Source: DTPS01 sp049591295 (lineage in GTDB: Bacteria; Acidobacteriota; UBA4820; DSQY01). Taken from it: a stretch of 64,000 nucleotides of DNA. The notes beneath the pieces are model-generated. The model was not told where the DNA came from and searched no databases. It was given only the letters and a program-made list of their open reading frames with translations. Location of the stretch: positions 14,424 through 78,423 of the forward strand of contig JBAWEQ010000194.1 of assembly GCA_049591295.1 (NCBI GenBank), read 5' to 3'. Shown one piece after another: positions 34,753 through 42,417 of this stretch (positions within the stretch are counted from its first letter, which is position 1; every line of letters begins with the position of its first letter). The position numbers and the translations under genes were made by a program.

Positions 34753-34781
34753 TTGCCGCCATGCGGGGGCACCGTTAGACT
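34753..34781 (+). promoter_or_regulatory. Sigma70-type promoter of buk-iorA-iorB-ptb
   Basis: TTGCCG (34753-34758), a 17-base spacer and TAGACT (34776-34781). Transcription would start near 34788, giving a leader of about 19 bases with GGAG 6 bases before the buk ATG. The same GTTAGACT word precedes the NYN gene at 39275. Confidence 0.5.
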
Positions 34782-34806
34782 TGACCCTCGACCTGCGGAG
34801 TGATGT

Positions 34807-35883
34807 ATGTCTAACAAATTTCGGGTCTTTGTCGTCAATCCGGGCTCTACAAGCACGAAATTGGGCATTTACACCAGCGGCGGTCCGGAGGCTGAGGGGA
34901 GCATACCGGCCCAGCGAGTACCGGGGGGCATTCTGAACCAGTTGCCTGGACGCCTGGAGGCGGCCCTGGTGTTCTTGCAGGAGAAAGGCGATCGGCCGCT
35001 TGACGCGGTGGTCGGGAGGGGGGGGCTGATCCGGCCCGTGCCCTCAGGGACTATCCGAATCAACGAAGCGATGCTCGAGGACGCGCGCCGGGGTTTCCAG
35101 GGCGAGCACGTCTCCAACCTGGGGTGCCTCATCGCCGAGGCGGTGGCCGGCCGGTACGGCATCCCGGCCTTCATCGTCGATCCTGTCGCGGTGGACGAGT
35201 TTTCTCCGCTCGCCCGCTATTCCGGGCTGCCCGAAATCCCCCGGACGTCGCTCGTCCACGCCCTCAACCTTCACGCGGCTGGCCGGAAGGCCAGCGAGCG
35301 GATTGGCAAGCCGATGAAGGAGAGCCGGTGGGTTATTGCCCACCTGGGAGGGGGGATCAGCATCGCCCCGGTGGACGGCGGCCGGATCCTGGACGTGAAC
35401 AACGCCAATTCGGGTGGCCCCTTCGGGCCCACCCGAGCGGGGACCCTTCCCACCCAGGCGCTCATGAAGCTCTGCTTTTCGGGTCGGCACACGGCCGACG
35501 ACCTGAAGCGGATGACGACCAAGGAAGGCGGTCTCATGGCCCACCTCGGAACCGATGACGCCCGCGAGGTCGAACGCCGTATCGCCGGGGGCGATTCCAA
35601 GGCCCAAGAAGTCTATGAGGCGATGGCGTACCAGGTGGCCAAAGAGATCGGCGCGATGGCCACCACGCTGGACGGAGCTCTTGATGGGGTCGTGTTGACG
35701 GGGGGGCTGGCGTACTCCGATCTCTTCTGTGGGTGGGTGGCCAAACGCGTACGTTTCCTGGGCCCCCTTTTCCGGTTCCCAGGGGAGTTCGAAATGGAGG
35801 CCCTCGCCTCGGGTGCCCTGCGGGTGCTCAGCGGCGAGGAAACGGCCCTGACTTATCCGGGAGGCACACCATGCGGAAGCTGA
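34807..35883 (+). CDS. buk: Butyrate kinase
   Basis: A 358-residue member of the acetate/butyrate kinase (ASKHA) family: NPGSTSTKLGIY phosphate-binding loop at the N-terminus, GRGGLIRPV, HLGGGISIAPVDGGR and the C-terminal LTGGLAYS. It forms ATP from an acyl phosphate (butyryl, isobutyryl or related). It is the first gene of a four-gene operon with iorA, iorB and ptb, overlapping iorA by 13 bases. The context suggests that the acyl group comes from 2-oxo acid oxidation rather than classical butyrate fermentation. Confidence 0.95.
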   Translation: MSNKFRVFVVNPGSTSTKLGIYTSGGPEAEGSIPAQRVPGGILNQLPGRLEAALVFLQEKGDRPLDAVVGRGGLIRPVPSGTIRINEAMLEDARRGFQGEHVSNLGCLIAEAVAGRYGIPAFIVDPVAVDEFSPLARYSGLPEIPRTSLVHALNLHAAGRKASERIGKPMKESRWVIAHLGGGISIAPVDGGRILDVNNANSGGPFGPTRAGTLPTQALMKLCFSGRHTADDLKRMTTKEGGLMAHLGTDDAREVERRIAGGDSKAQEVYEAMAYQVAKEIGAMATTLDGALDGVVLTGGLAYSDLFCGWVAKRVRFLGPLFRFPGEFEMEALASGALRVLSGEETALTYPGGTPCGS

Positions 35884-37625
35884 TGCTAGGGAACGAGGCG
35901 GTGGCCCGGGGGGCCTGGGAGGCTTGCGTGGCCTTCGGGTCGGGCTACCCCGGGACCCCCAGCACGGAGATTCTGGAAGCCCTGGCGGAGTATGAGGAGG
36001 TGGCCGTCCAGTGGGCGCCCAACGAGAAGGTCGGGTACGAGGTGGCCATGGGCGTGTCGCTCTCGGGCCACAGGGCGCTCGTCACCATGAAACACGTGGG
36101 GCTGAACGTGGCGGCCGATCCCTTCTTCTCCTCCTCCTACATGGGAGTGAACGGGGGACTGGTGGTGGTCTCCGCAGACGACCCCGGCATGGCCAGCAGC
36201 CAGGACGAGCAGGACAACCGCTTCCTCGCCAAGGCCGCCAAGGTCCTCATGGTGGAGCCCTGCGACCCGGAGGAGTCCCGCTGGATGGCGCGGGAGGCCT
36301 TCGCGCTCTCCGAGCGGTTCGATTCGCCCGTGCTTCTCCGCATGACCACCAGGGTGTGCCACCAGACCGGCGTGGTGAATTCGCAGGAGCGGGAGGCGTG
36401 GTCGCCCAAGGGCTATCTCAAGGACATCCCGAAGAACGTGCTTCTGCCCAGCCACTCGAAGGCCCGCCGGTTCAAGGTGGAGGAGCGGCTGGTCAGAGCG
36501 AGGGAGCTCTCCGAGGCGAGCGACCGGTGGAACCCCATCCTCCTGGGCTCTGCCGACATCGGCATCGTGACCTCCGGCGTCAGCTTCGGATACGTCCGGG
36601 AGGCCATGCCCGAGGCCTCGATCCTCAAACTGGGTATGACTCACCCGCTGCCCATCGAGCGCATCCGGCTCTTCGCCTCACGGGTCAAGCGGCTGGTGGT
36701 CATCGAGGAGCTGGAGCCCTACATCGAGGCGGAGATCCGGAATGCCGGCATCCCTGCGGTGGGACGGGAGCTCCTCCCCTTCACGGGCGAACTCAACCTG
36801 CCCCTGGTGGAGAAGGCCCTGCTCGGAGCGCCCAGACACAAAGTGACGGTGGACCTCGGCGGAGTGCCGATGCCCACCCGGCCTCCCACGCTCTGCCCAG
36901 GCTGCAGCCATCGCGGCATGTTCACCCTCTTTCGCGACATGAAGCTGAGGGTGATGGGGGACATCGGCTGCTACACGCTCGGGGCCCTCAAACCGCTGGC
37001 GGCCATGGATGCGTGCATGTGCATGGGCGCCTCCGTGGGGATGGCCGAGGGGCTGGAGAAGTTCGGCGGCCCCAAGGAGAAAGGGAAGACCATCGGCGTG
37101 ATCGGCGATTCGACCTTCTTCCACTCCGGCATTCCGGGGCTCATCGACATGATCGTCAACAGGAGCGCGGCCACGCTCGTCATCCTGGACAACCGGTGGA
37201 CGGCCATGACGGGAGGCCAGCCCCACCCGGGGACGGGCAAGGACATCCGCGGCAACGACGCGCCCCAGCTCAACGTGGCGCAGGTCTGCCGGGCCCTCGG
37301 CGTGCAGAGGGTGCGGGAGGTGGACCCCTTCGACCTGGAGGCCACCCGCAAGGTCCTGGAGGAGGAACTCGCCGCCCCCGAGGTCTCGGTGGTCGTGGCG
37401 GTGGCCCCGTGCATTCTGGGCGCCAGGCTGAAGAAGGGCGAGGCGGTGCAGATCGACATCGAGGAGTGCGACCGCTGTGGGGCCTGCATCCGGGTGGGGT
37501 GCATGGGAATCCACGAAAAGGACGGCTTCCCGGACGTGGATCCGGATCTCTGCACGGGGTGCTGCGTCTGCGCCCAGGTTTGCGAAAAGGGAGCCATCTC
37601 TCTGCCCGGCGTGGGCCGGGCCTGA
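35871..37625 (+). CDS. iorA: Indolepyruvate:ferredoxin oxidoreductase, alpha subunit
   Basis: A 584-residue subunit that oxidatively decarboxylates aryl 2-oxo acids (and often branched-chain ones) to acyl-CoA with reduction of ferredoxin. The N-terminal pyrimidine-binding domain has GSGYPGTPSTEI and the central TPP-binding domain GDIGCYTLG...; the C-terminal ferredoxin domain binds two 4Fe-4S clusters (CDRCGACIRVGC and CTGCCVCAQVC). GGGAGG lies 7 bases before the ATG, inside buk. iorB follows 10 bases after the stop. Confidence 0.96.
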   Translation: MRKLMLGNEAVARGAWEACVAFGSGYPGTPSTEILEALAEYEEVAVQWAPNEKVGYEVAMGVSLSGHRALVTMKHVGLNVAADPFFSSSYMGVNGGLVVVSADDPGMASSQDEQDNRFLAKAAKVLMVEPCDPEESRWMAREAFALSERFDSPVLLRMTTRVCHQTGVVNSQEREAWSPKGYLKDIPKNVLLPSHSKARRFKVEERLVRARELSEASDRWNPILLGSADIGIVTSGVSFGYVREAMPEASILKLGMTHPLPIERIRLFASRVKRLVVIEELEPYIEAEIRNAGIPAVGRELLPFTGELNLPLVEKALLGAPRHKVTVDLGGVPMPTRPPTLCPGCSHRGMFTLFRDMKLRVMGDIGCYTLGALKPLAAMDACMCMGASVGMAEGLEKFGGPKEKGKTIGVIGDSTFFHSGIPGLIDMIVNRSAATLVILDNRWTAMTGGQPHPGTGKDIRGNDAPQLNVAQVCRALGVQRVREVDPFDLEATRKVLEEELAAPEVSVVVAVAPCILGARLKKGEAVQIDIEECDRCGACIRVGCMGIHEKDGFPDVDPDLCTGCCVCAQVCEKGAISLPGVGRA

Positions 37626-37635
37626 GGGGGAGAGC

Positions 37636-38226
37636 ATGGACATCACCAACATTCTATTCTCCGGCGTGGGTGGGCAGGGAATCCTGACGAGCAGCCGGGT
37701 CCTAGCGCTGGCGGCGCTGCACGCGGGGCTCGACGTCAAGATGAGCGAGGTCCACGGAATGGCCCAGCGCGGGGGCAACGTGGACACCCACGTCAGGATC
37801 GGGAAAGAGGTCCCCTCCTCGCTGATCCCGGCGGGAGGAGCCCACTTTCTCGTTTCGTTTGAGAAGCTGGAAGCACTGCGGTATATGGACTACCTCCGCC
37901 CGGATGGCATCGCCTACGTCTGCCCTCTCGAGATTCCGCCCCTCACCCAAAACCTCAAGAAGGACAGCGGTTACGTCAAGGGGATCGACAGAATCCTGGA
38001 GGAGAAGGCCCCGCACGTGATTTGGGTGGACGCCCCGGCCATGGCCAGGGAGCTCGGCGACCTGCGAATGGTCAACGTGATCCTCCTGGGGGCCCTCTCC
38101 AGGAGCCTGCCGATGAAGGAAGAGGACTGGGAGGCGGCCATCCGGGAGCGCTTCCCGGCCAAGGTTCAGGAGGCCTGCATCCGGGCCTTTCGCATGGGAG
38201 TGAACCATGTCGCCTCGAATCACTAA
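37636..38226 (+). CDS. iorB: Indolepyruvate:ferredoxin oxidoreductase, beta subunit
   Basis: A 196-residue subunit of the gamma/POR_C type: SGVGGQGILTSSRVLA, KMSEVHGMAQRGGNV and the VSFEKLEALRY region are characteristic. It completes the IorAB enzyme with the upstream alpha subunit. Its 3' end overlaps ptb by 20 bases, so translation is probably coupled. Confidence 0.95.
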   Translation: MDITNILFSGVGGQGILTSSRVLALAALHAGLDVKMSEVHGMAQRGGNVDTHVRIGKEVPSSLIPAGGAHFLVSFEKLEALRYMDYLRPDGIAYVCPLEIPPLTQNLKKDSGYVKGIDRILEEKAPHVIWVDAPAMARELGDLRMVNVILLGALSRSLPMKEEDWEAAIRERFPAKVQEACIRAFRMGVNHVASNH

Positions 38227-39121
38227 TTTCAAGGGCGTGCTCGAAGGCGCCTGCCGGCGCGGCCCTTTCCGGGTGGTTGTGGCTTGCGGGCACGACCCGG
38301 CCGCGCTGAAGGCTTTGGCCCAGGCCGAGTCACAGGGGCTCGCTCACGGGATACTCGTGGGCGATCCGGGGCTGATCGGCCCCGCCATCGACGCCCTTCC
38401 CCACCGGCTGCAGCACGCCGAGATCGTGGATGCCGTAGACGAGGCCTCTGCAGTCCGGCGGGCCGTGGAGCTGGTTCGGAGCCACGTGGGGCAGATCCTC
38501 CTGAAGGGCAAGACCCAGACGGCCACCCTGATGCACGCCGTCCTGGACCGGGAGAGCGGGCTGCGCACGGGGAGGCTCCTCTCCGACGCGTTCCTCTTCG
38601 AGTATCCCGCCCCGGAAGGGACGCGGCTCCTCTGCGTCACGGACGGCGGCATCAACCTCACGCCGGACCTGACGGCCAAGCGGCAGATCGTCGAAAACGC
38701 CGTTCAGCTCTACCAGAGTCTCGGCCACGCGAGGCCACGCGTGGCGGTCCTGTCGGCGGTGGAGACGGTGATTCCCGGCCATGGCCCCAGCCAGGACGCC
38801 GCGGCCCTGACGAAGATGGCCCACGCCGGCCAGCTCAGCGAGTGCGAGGTGGAGGGCCCCCTGAGCCTCGATCTCGCCATCTCGCCCGAGGCGGTGGCCA
38901 AGAAGGGCCACATAGGGCCCGTGGCGGGCAAGGCGGACATCCTGCTCTGTCCGGACATCATCTCCGCCAACCTGCTGGCAAAATCCACGACCTATTTCGC
39001 TCGTTACCCCCTGGCCCACGTCATCATGGGGGCCTCGGCTCCGGTGTTGATCCCGAGCCGGTCCGACACGCCGGAGGCCAAGCTGCTCTCCATCGCCCTG
39101 GGAGCGCTCACGGTCCGGTGA
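38207..39121 (+). CDS. ptb: Phosphate butyryltransferase
   Basis: A 304-residue member of the phosphate acetyl/butyryltransferase family (ILLKGKTQTATLMHAVL, TDGGINLTPDLTAK, GPLSLDLAISPEA, CPDIISANLLAKS). It swaps CoA of an acyl-CoA for phosphate; Buk then makes ATP. GGGAGTG precedes the ATG. As the last gene of the operon it links IorAB to substrate-level phosphorylation. Confidence 0.95.
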   Translation: MSPRITNFKGVLEGACRRGPFRVVVACGHDPAALKALAQAESQGLAHGILVGDPGLIGPAIDALPHRLQHAEIVDAVDEASAVRRAVELVRSHVGQILLKGKTQTATLMHAVLDRESGLRTGRLLSDAFLFEYPAPEGTRLLCVTDGGINLTPDLTAKRQIVENAVQLYQSLGHARPRVAVLSAVETVIPGHGPSQDAAALTKMAHAGQLSECEVEGPLSLDLAISPEAVAKKGHIGPVAGKADILLCPDIISANLLAKSTTYFARYPLAHVIMGASAPVLIPSRSDTPEAKLLSIALGALTVR

Positions 39122-39184
39122 GGAGGGGAGGGCAAAGAGTGATCAAGCGAAAAGTGAAAAGTGAGAAGGAGCAGTGAGCGGTCA
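39122..39184. repeat. Degenerate short tandem repeat, intergenic
   Basis: AAAAGTGAAAAGTGAGAAGG and neighbouring purine-rich units directly after ptb. Same family of degenerate tracts as elsewhere. Confidence 0.45.
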
Positions 39185-39312
39185 AAAGGGGCACGACTGC
39201 TTGCGGGCGAGGGCGGGGCTGTTCGCGGACCGCGCGGGCCGCCGAGGGCTCATGCCCTGCCGCGCCTTCCGCTGCGTTAGACTGAACCTTTGTGAGAGGA
39301 GACTAATCCAGA

Positions 39313-39891
39313 ATGCCAGACCGAGCTTTGTTGCTGATTGACGGCGGATACCTGGACTTCCTGCAGCGCAGTTTTGGCTCTCCGAGACTGGATTACGGCC
39401 GCATGGCCTATACCATCTGCGACCACTTCGGCTTCACGCTGCTGCGGTGCGTCTACTTCAACTGCCTCCCCTACCTCTCGGGCAGCCCCACTCCCGAGGA
39501 GCAGGAGGCCTATCGGCGCAAGGAGGGCTTCTATCAGCGCCTTCAGCGCCTGGACCGTTTCGAGGTGAAGCTGGGCCGGCTCGCCTTCCGGGGAATGGAC
39601 GAGAACACTGGCAAGCCGGTGCTGGAGCAGAAACAGGTGGACGTGCTGCTGGCCATCGAGATGGTCTACGCCGCGGCCCGACGAAGCGTGGATGCGATCA
39701 TCCTGCTCTCGGGGGACGGGGATTTCCTGCCCGCCCTCGAACTCGTCAAGCGGGAGGGCCTCACCTTCGCCCTCGTCCACGGCCCCCGCAGCGGCCCCCA
39801 GCTCACCGTTCAGGAGGGACTCTGGGAGGCGGCCGACCTGCGGCTCAGCCTCGATATGACCTTTCTAGAGCCCCTCCTGCGAGAGGTCTGA
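39313..39891 (+). CDS. NYN-domain (LabA/PIN-like) protein
   Basis: A 192-residue single-domain protein. LLLIDGGYLDF at the start, QKQVDVLLAIEMVY in the middle and IILLSGDGDFLPALEL later supply the acidic residues of the PIN-like NYN nuclease fold (LabA/DUF88 type). Such proteins are likely RNases, but few are characterised. GAGGAG lies about 12 bases before the ATG. A TAGACT -10-like box is at 39276. It converges on the MarR gene. Confidence 0.85.
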   Translation: MPDRALLLIDGGYLDFLQRSFGSPRLDYGRMAYTICDHFGFTLLRCVYFNCLPYLSGSPTPEEQEAYRRKEGFYQRLQRLDRFEVKLGRLAFRGMDENTGKPVLEQKQVDVLLAIEMVYAAARRSVDAIILLSGDGDFLPALELVKREGLTFALVHGPRSGPQLTVQEGLWEAADLRLSLDMTFLEPLLREV

Positions 39892-39918
39892 ACGGCGGCG
39901 GCGGGGATTGGCGCCCCT

Positions 39919-40353
39919 TCAAGGCCGCGCCTCCTCGCCCCGCAATGCCACCAAGAGAGAGGCCAGGACGGGACCGACCCTGAGGAGCTCCTCGCGATGA
40001 ACGAGGGCCAGTCCCTCTAGAACCCCGACTCCCTGCGCCGTCAACTCGACGACCACGCGGCGTCGGTCTCCCTGCGGCGGCACGCGGGTGAGCAGCCCTT
40101 GATGGGCGAGCCTGTCCACCAGCCCCACGGCGCTGTTGTGCTTGATCTTCAGCCTCTCCGCCAGGTCCCCGACGGTCACGTTCGAACGCGCTCGGCCCGG
40201 AAACCCATGGATCGCCAGCAGCGCCTGGTGCTGCGCGGGCGTGAGTCCGGCTTCTCTGGCGGCCTGCTCGCTGAAGTGGAGAAACTGCCTGAGGGCGTAG
40301 CGGAAGGAGGCCAGGGCCTCGTACTCCGCGCGTGTGATCTTCGTCCGTCCCAT
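39919..40353 (-). CDS. MarR-family transcriptional regulator
   Basis: A 144-residue winged-helix regulator: LTPAQHQALLAIHGFPG, VGDLAERLKIKHNSAVGLVDRL (recognition helix) and GDRRRVVVELTAQG (wing). MarR proteins are usually repressors released by small ligands or oxidants; this one has no cysteine. It is divergent from the ClC gene, and an AT-rich dyad covering the ClC promoter (40397-40423) is its likely operator. Confidence 0.92.
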   Translation of the reverse strand: MGRTKITRAEYEALASFRYALRQFLHFSEQAAREAGLTPAQHQALLAIHGFPGRARSNVTVGDLAERLKIKHNSAVGLVDRLAHQGLLTRVPPQGDRRRVVVELTAQGVGVLEGLALVHREELLRVGPVLASLLVALRGEEARP

Positions 40354-40393
40354 GAAATCCTCCCGTGCGGGTCGGGCAGGCGCCGGCGTGCCC

Positions 40394-40423
40394 TTGCAAT
40401 ATATCGTACTGCGATCTATATTG
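40394..40423 (+). promoter_or_regulatory. ClC promoter covered by an AT-rich dyad (probable MarR operator)
   Basis: TTGCAA (40394-40399), 17 bases, TATATT (40417-40422) is a good sigma70 promoter facing the ClC gene. An imperfect inverted repeat (CAATATA-TCG...CGA-TC-TATATTG, 40397-40423) spans it exactly, so a bound MarR dimer would block the polymerase and could also autoregulate the divergent marR gene. Confidence 0.6.
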
Positions 40424-40480
40424 ATTCACACGTAGGGCCGCGCCGGCCCCGGCGAGGCTCTTTGCGAGGTCATCCAGAGC

Positions 40481-42334
40481 ATGCGCGGTCCGCGCCCCGA
40501 GGCAGACAATCAGGAAAGGCCCCCGGAATTCCGGACGCTGTTCATCTCGCTCCTCGCCTCCCTCATCGGCTTGGCCGCCGGATTCCTGGCCTATGGCCTC
40601 TATTCGCTGATCGGCCTGATCACGAACCTCGTGTTCTTTCATCGTCTGGCCCTCTCGATCCCAGGAATCCAGAACAGCCACCTGGGGGGATGGATCGTCC
40701 TGGTGCCCGTGGCGGGCGGATTGGTGGTCGGCGCCATGGCCCGCTACGGCAGCACCAGGATCAGGGGCCACGGCATCCCGGAGGCGATGGAGGCGGTGGT
40801 GACAAACCGGAGCCGCATCGAGGCGAAGGTCGCCGTGCTCAAGCCGCTCTCCGCAGCGATCGCCATCGGCACTGGCGGCCCCTTCGGCGCCGAGGGGCCT
40901 ATCATCCAGACGGGCGGGGCCATAGGATCCCTGGTGGGACAGACGATCCGGACCACCGCCGCCGAAAGGAAGGTCCTGCTGGCCTGCGGGGCGGGGGCAG
41001 GCATGGCCGCCACCTTCAATACGCCCATCGCGGCCGTGATCCTCGCCATCGAGCTGCTTCTCTTCGAGTTCAAATCCCGCTCCTTCATTCCCCTCGTGAT
41101 CTCCTGCACCCTCGCGACCGCCGTCCATTTCTCGCTCATGGGAAAGGGTCCGCTCTTCGTGGTGGATCGGGCGAACTATGGCATCCCTTCGGGCCTGCCC
41201 TTCTACCTCGTCCTGGGCCTCCTTTGCGGCCTGGCGGCGGTGGCCATGAGCAAGGCCCTCTTCTGGGTGGAGGACCAATTCGAGCGCCTCCCCATCCCCT
41301 TCATGTGGTGGCCGGCCATCGGCGCGCTCGCGCTGGGCACGATCGGCTATTTCGAGCCGAGGATCCTCGGCGTGGGGTACGACACGATCACGGACATCCT
41401 CAACAACCGCCTGGCGCTCTCCGTGCTGTTGATGGTCCTGCTCTGGAAGTCCGTCGCCCTGGTGGTCTCGCTGGGCTCCGGCACCTCGGGCGGGCTCCTG
41501 GCGCCCATGTTCATGTCCGGCGCCGCCATGGGCGGGGCCTACGCCACCATCGTAAACCACCTGTTCCCGGGCGCGCACCTCTCCCCCGGCGCCTACGCGG
41601 TGGTGGGCATGGCCGCAGTTTTCGGGGCCGCGGCCCGTGCGGCATTCACGGTGATCATCTTCGCCTTCGAAATCACGAGGGATTACAACGCGATCCTCCC
41701 GCTCATGCTGGCTTGCGTGGTGGCCGACGGGGTGGCGTTGGTCTTGATGCCGAACAGCATCATGACGGAGAAGCTGGCCCGGCGAGGAGTGACGATCCGC
41801 CAGGATCTGGACGCCGACGTCTTCGCGCAGCTCGCGGTGAGGGAAATCATGGACCCGGCTCCGGAGACGGTACCACTGGACATGCCGCTGGCCCGGCTTG
41901 CCGAGCGCTTCGCCGGCCACGGCCCCGAGGCCCCGACCCACCAGGCGTTCCCGGTAGTGGACGCCGGCGATCGCCTCCGAGGCATAATCACGCGGAGCGA
42001 TCTGGTGGCGGCCATGCAGAGGGGCACTTCAGGCGATACTCCCGCCCTGGAAGCGGCCTCGAAGCGGCCCGTCGTCGCCTATCCCGACGAGTCTCTCAGC
42101 GCCGCCGTCATGAGGATGCAGGCCCGTGGCGTGGGCAGACTTCTCGTGGTCGAGCGCAGAGATCCCGAGAGGTTGGTGGGGTATCTGGGCCGCAGCGCCC
42201 TCTTGGATGCCTACGCCCGTAGGCTCTCGGAGGAGCACGACTCCGAACCCGGATGGTCACTCGGCGTGCGCCTGCGGCGTCGCCGGAGCAGTTCCCCCGA
42301 GGCCTCTCCCGCGAAGGGCGCCTCCGACCCCTAG
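40481..42334 (+). CDS. ClC-type chloride channel/antiporter with CBS pair
   Basis: A 617-residue protein. Residues about 15-440 form the ClC membrane domain with the three selectivity motifs GHGIPEA, GPFGAEGPI (gating glutamate present, as in Cl-/H+ exchangers) and GSGTSGGLLAP. Two CBS domains follow (about 455-575: VREIMDPAPETV..., KRPVVAYPDESLSAAVMRM), which usually bind adenine nucleotides. It probably serves anion exchange or acid resistance (or fluoride export). The MarR dyad over its promoter suggests induction by a small effector. Confidence 0.93.
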   Translation: MRGPRPEADNQERPPEFRTLFISLLASLIGLAAGFLAYGLYSLIGLITNLVFFHRLALSIPGIQNSHLGGWIVLVPVAGGLVVGAMARYGSTRIRGHGIPEAMEAVVTNRSRIEAKVAVLKPLSAAIAIGTGGPFGAEGPIIQTGGAIGSLVGQTIRTTAAERKVLLACGAGAGMAATFNTPIAAVILAIELLLFEFKSRSFIPLVISCTLATAVHFSLMGKGPLFVVDRANYGIPSGLPFYLVLGLLCGLAAVAMSKALFWVEDQFERLPIPFMWWPAIGALALGTIGYFEPRILGVGYDTITDILNNRLALSVLLMVLLWKSVALVVSLGSGTSGGLLAPMFMSGAAMGGAYATIVNHLFPGAHLSPGAYAVVGMAAVFGAAARAAFTVIIFAFEITRDYNAILPLMLACVVADGVALVLMPNSIMTEKLARRGVTIRQDLDADVFAQLAVREIMDPAPETVPLDMPLARLAERFAGHGPEAPTHQAFPVVDAGDRLRGIITRSDLVAAMQRGTSGDTPALEAASKRPVVAYPDESLSAAVMRMQARGVGRLLVVERRDPERLVGYLGRSALLDAYARRLSEEHDSEPGWSLGVRLRRRRSSSPEASPAKGASDP

Positions 42335-42417
42335 GTCACGCCGCCGAGTGGCCCCCCGGCCGAATCGGGCCGCCCCGGTGCCCTCGGCGCGTTCTTGTCG
42401 GGCCGAACGGCTTATCT

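Larger units (their letters stand above)
34503..34806. other. 304-base divergent region (kinase / buk)
   Basis: Holds a degenerate repeat at 34560-34655 and the buk promoter at 34753-34781. No gene seen. Confidence 0.5.
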
